Part shown: piece by piece, positions 61,322-64,000 of the stretch
Position numbering within the stretch: position 1 is the stretch's first letter
Layout: every line of letters starts with the position of its first letter
Assembly: GCA_036742455.1 (NCBI GenBank)
Contig: DAINQU010000007.1
Span: 1-64,000, forward strand
From: CAIKZZ01 sp036742455
Lineage (GTDB): Bacteria > Pseudomonadota > Gammaproteobacteria > Steroidobacterales > Steroidobacteraceae
DNA length: 64,000 nucleotides
Direction: 5' to 3'
Translations under genes and position numbers: made by a program
Notes under the pieces: model-generated
Database searches by the model: none
What the model saw: only the letters and a program-made list of their open reading frames with translations
What the model was told of the DNA's origin: nothing

Positions 61322-62029
61322 ATGCTTGGGCGCTTTCTAGAATATGCCGTAGCTTCACCTAACCCATTAGAATCTTTAGATTTCTATACCCGATTGGGGT
61401 TTGCGGTTGCCCCTGACACCGGCGAAACTCGCGAAGGGACGATTGCCTTGAGCGACGGTCGTTTGACGTTGCGGTTATGCACATCCTTGGGCCATTCGCC
61501 GACATTGGTTTTCACGCGACCGAATCTGGCGGACCTCGTCCCGACGCTGACCGCCATCGGTGTTGTCCCGGAGCACGTGGCGCTCGGCGACCACCAATTC
61601 AATCACCTCGAGTGTCAGCTGCCCGGTGAAATCTCGGTGATGGTGACCGAAGCGCGCACACATTCACCAGTGACCGATCAGCCGTCGCTGCTCGGTTGGT
61701 TTGAGGAAATCGAAATTGTGGGTGCGAGCATCGACATCAGCGCACTGACGTGGGAGGCATTGGGTTTTGTTGCCTTCGACCTAGGGGATGCTTTGCAGCG
61801 GCGAATTGTCGTGGCGAATGACAGTATCAGCTTATCGCTGCTGGCAACGAGCCCGATCAGCCATCACCTCTTGGTCTTTACGGCGGAGAATATAGCCTCG
61901 GTTGCCGAGTCGCTCACGCGGCGAGGCTTTCTCATCCGCCGTGAATTGACGGCGGACCGACCGCTTCAGCATCAGATTTGCCTTCGAGCGCCGGAAGGCA
62001 CCGTCATCGTTGTCCGCGAGGCAACCTAA
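61322..62029 (+). CDS. VOC (glyoxalase/bleomycin resistance) superfamily protein
   Basis: A 235-aa protein. ATG 61322 lies 6 nt after an AGGCGG that overlaps the MFS stop; ATG 61316 is too close to it. Two similar halves (about 1-115 and 125-235) fit two beta-alpha-beta(3) modules: YAVASPNPLESLDFYTRLGFAV in the first, VGASIDISALTWEALGFVAF in the second. Metal ligands are not clear in either half, so a binding or resistance role is as likely as catalysis. It overlaps the convergent hemN stop by 4 nt. Confidence 0.75.
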   Translation: MLGRFLEYAVASPNPLESLDFYTRLGFAVAPDTGETREGTIALSDGRLTLRLCTSLGHSPTLVFTRPNLADLVPTLTAIGVVPEHVALGDHQFNHLECQLPGEISVMVTEARTHSPVTDQPSLLGWFEEIEIVGASIDISALTWEALGFVAFDLGDALQRRIVVANDSISLSLLATSPISHHLLVFTAENIASVAESLTRRGFLIRRELTADRPLQHQICLRAPEGTVIVVREAT

Positions 62030-63432
62030 ACCACTCGGGAGTATCGAGGCAGCGAGTGGAAGGCGGATGGCTTGTTCAGGTGCGCATCAAACACCATGGC
62101 GACATTGCGCATCAACAGTCGGCCGCGTGGCGTAATCCGCACACTGCGCCCCTGTATTTCGACCAGACCGTCGGCCTCCAGAGGCTTTATGGCTTCGAGC
62201 TCGGCGGCAAAATAACGTTCAAAATCGATGCGGTGTTTCGCCTCAATGCTCGAAAAATCCAGACGAGTCGCGCACATCAGCGCTTGTATGACGTCACGAC
62301 GTAGTCGGTCATCCGGTTCAAGCGCGACACCGCGTTGCACGGCCAAGCCGCCCGCTTCGATGCGACGATAGTATTCGGGCAGCGTCTTGGCATTTTGCGC
62401 ATACGTGTCACCGACCTTAGAGATGGAGCTGACACCCAAGGCGATGAGATCGCACTCCGCTCGAGTTGAATAACCTTGAAAGTTTCGCTGTAGTGTTCCC
62501 GCGCGCTGCGCTTCCACCAATTCGTCCGTCGGGAGCGCGAAATGATCCATACCGATATAGACATAGCCCGCGGCGGAGAGCGTTTCTACGGTTAACCCCA
62601 AGAGCCCCAATTTCTCACTGGGCGTCACCAAATCAACCACTTTTATTTGACGCTGTGCTTTAAAAAGGTGCGGCAGATGAGCGTAGCTGTATGCAGCAAT
62701 ACGGTCGGGACGAGCGGCCACGATCTTTTCGAGCGTCTGCGCGAAACTGTGTCTCGTCTGACGAGGCAACCCATAAATGAGATCGACACTGATGCTATCA
62801 ATGCCGATGGACCGAGCATGCTGTATCAATCCAAGCGTGTCCGCCTCTGATTGGATTCGGTTAACGGCGGCTTGGACAGACGGATCGAAATCCTGGATGC
62901 CCATGCTGAACCGATTAAACCCCAAGGACTGCAGTCGATCTAAGCGCTCGGCCGTCACCGTTCTTGGGTCCAGTTCGATCGAATACTCTCGATCGGCGTC
63001 AGTTCGCAGGCTGAAATGCCGCCCCATGACCTCAAAGAGTTGGCATAGCTCCTCATCGCTGAAGAACGTAGGGGTCCCACCCCCGAAGTGCAATTGGTCG
63101 ACTAGGCGACTACGGCTGTATAGAGCAGCTTGGCGCTCTATCTCCAGATAGAGGTGCTCCAAGTAAATCTGAGAGCGACCGTGATCCCGGGTAATCACCT
63201 TATTGCAGCCGCAATAGAAGCAGGGGCTTTCGCAGAACGGCACATGGACGTAAAGGGAAAGGGGTTTAGGGTCGAGTTCGTTACTCGCCCGGGCCGCCGT
63301 GTCGTATTCGACAATTCCGAACCGTTCGTGGAATTGAACGGCCGTCGGGTAGGAGGTGTAACGGGGCCCGGGGCCGTCGTAACGGCTCACCAGGTCTGGG
63401 TCAAAAACGGCAATCGGGTCGGGTGACAGCAT
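62026..63432 (-). CDS. hemN: Oxygen-independent coproporphyrinogen III oxidase
   Basis: A 468-aa radical SAM enzyme. ATG 63432 gives MLSPDPIAVFDPDLVSRY, as in HemN; the frame extends 23 codons further upstream. The cluster motif is PFCESPCFYCGCNKVI (CxxxCxxCxC), followed by LHFGGGTPTFFS. The HemN C-terminal domain ends near residue 455. It converts coproporphyrinogen III to protoporphyrinogen IX without oxygen. I see no FNR box in its short upstream region. Confidence 0.93.
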   Translation of the reverse strand: MLSPDPIAVFDPDLVSRYDGPGPRYTSYPTAVQFHERFGIVEYDTAARASNELDPKPLSLYVHVPFCESPCFYCGCNKVITRDHGRSQIYLEHLYLEIERQAALYSRSRLVDQLHFGGGTPTFFSDEELCQLFEVMGRHFSLRTDADREYSIELDPRTVTAERLDRLQSLGFNRFSMGIQDFDPSVQAAVNRIQSEADTLGLIQHARSIGIDSISVDLIYGLPRQTRHSFAQTLEKIVAARPDRIAAYSYAHLPHLFKAQRQIKVVDLVTPSEKLGLLGLTVETLSAAGYVYIGMDHFALPTDELVEAQRAGTLQRNFQGYSTRAECDLIALGVSSISKVGDTYAQNAKTLPEYYRRIEAGGLAVQRGVALEPDDRLRRDVIQALMCATRLDFSSIEAKHRIDFERYFAAELEAIKPLEADGLVEIQGRSVRITPRGRLLMRNVAMVFDAHLNKPSAFHSLPRYSRVV

Positions 63433-63544
63433 GGCGGCGACCCTACCGTGCCGATACGGTCTTTCGCGATAGGATAAATACGGACTGTGACCCGTTCCCA
63501 CGTGCCGGTTGTTACACTCGCACGGCTTCGCAAAGACGACCTCA

Positions 63545-64000
63545 ATGCCCGCATTTTGCCCTCATGACCTCCTCACTGTGTTCGCGCTGGAATCAGAGGC
63601 CGGCGGGCAATTTTCTGATTTAGGGGACCGAGTTCTCTACACGGGGATCGGCAAAATAAACGCGACCTATGCGCTGACCCGCTCTTTGCGGACGCGCACA
63701 CCCAAGATGATCCTATCCTTTGGCACCGCGGGAAGCCCTCGGTTCAATACCCATACGCTGGTGGAGTGCACTTTTTTTGTGCAGCGCGACATGGATGTCC
63801 GTGGTCTGGGCTTCGCTCTCGGGACGACCCCTTTGGATCCGATCCAACCCGTATTGCATTCGCCGCGTCGACTGCCTCACCTCATGGAGGGCCGTTGCGG
63901 CAGTGGCGACAACTTTGTGATGGGGCATGACGTTTTTGATTGCGACGTTTTGGACATGGAGGCCTATGCGCTGGCCAAGGTCTGTGCGCTTGAAGGCATT
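63545..64000 (+). CDS. Nucleoside phosphorylase-family nucleosidase (partial, 3' end outside window)
   Basis: The frame is open from ATG 63545 to the window end (152 codons). Visible segments: GIGKINATYALTRSL, SFGTAGSPR, GSGDNFVMG and DVLDMEAYALAKVC. These match the MTA/SAH nucleosidase and purine phosphorylase superfamily. The ribose-binding Glu-Ala-Tyr motif (MEAYA) and the Gly-rich substrate loop are present. It would cleave the glycosidic bond of a nucleoside, probably an adenosine thioether. The C-terminus, with the catalytic Asp, is not seen. It is divergent from hemN. Confidence 0.8.
   Translation, partial: MPAFCPHDLLTVFALESEAGGQFSDLGDRVLYTGIGKINATYALTRSLRTRTPKMILSFGTAGSPRFNTHTLVECTFFVQRDMDVRGLGFALGTTPLDPIQPVLHSPRRLPHLMEGRCGSGDNFVMGHDVFDCDVLDMEAYALAKVCALEGI

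Overview
The window is a compact, GC-rich, gene-dense stretch of chromosome from a Gram-negative proteobacterium. Evidence includes lipoprotein and Tat signals, OmpW, PhaC, MsrB, HemN, E. coli-type GshA, an E. coli-type LexA operator (CTGT-N8-ACAG) and a sigma54-type -24/-12 element. A gammaproteobacterium is the best guess, perhaps near the Xanthomonadales or Nevskiales because of the M13 peptidase, S1/P1 nuclease and GH17-GT2 protein. A betaproteobacterium is not excluded. I see no insertion sequence, prophage, integron or CRISPR array. The only mobile-type element is a group I intron inside a tRNA gene.

Layout. 1-13 kb: tRNA-Ile2(CAU) split by a 267-nt group I intron; rmuC; a coupled operon of a very large FAD/4Fe-4S/CCG oxidoreductase and a NodI/NodJ-type exporter; a GH17-GT2 beta-glucan enzyme; a Tat-exported HiPIP; an M13 peptidase. 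13-23 kb: a tiny Lys-rich secreted peptide, a cysteine-synthase-like enzyme, an NlpC/P60 lipoprotein, 4-hydroxyproline epimerase with a MATE exporter, hrpB, a DedA protein, and a three-gene start/stop-overlapping lipid operon (DUF1475, DUF1295, cyclopropane-synthase-like methyltransferase).

23-33 kb: a double-permease ABC importer with its ATPase, a LexA-box-controlled PA0069-type radical SAM protein, an MFS/hydrolase pair, a histone H1-like protein with 48-nt repeats, ilvA, a hydrolase-fold protein without its nucleophile, and ompW. 33-44 kb: msrB, an M23 peptidase, an S1/P1 nuclease, gloA, a DsbA-family protein, chrA, acetolactate synthase large and small subunits transcribed divergently, a GST, qorA, a 2Fe-2S ferredoxin and glnK.

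43-64 kb: a ferredoxin reductase, phaC, an M20 peptidase, single-chain pyruvate carboxylase, a diguanylate cyclase, gshA, a beta-oxidation pair, dienelactone hydrolase, gabD with an MFS exporter, a VOC protein, hemN, and a nucleosidase gene cut by the window end.

Recurring themes are branched-chain amino acid synthesis (ilvA, ilvB, ilvH), carbon storage and acyl-CoA metabolism (phaC, pyc, beta-oxidation genes, gabD), thiol/redox defence (gshA, gst, gloA, msrB, DsbA) and envelope work (glucan synthase, peptidases, OmpW, DedA, lipid methylation). The strongest non-routine signals are the tRNA intron, the LexA operator lying across a translation start, the split ilvB/ilvH arrangement and the DUF1475-DUF1295-methyltransferase operon. 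Start sites were chosen from ribosome binding sites, gene overlaps and family N-termini. No database search was possible.
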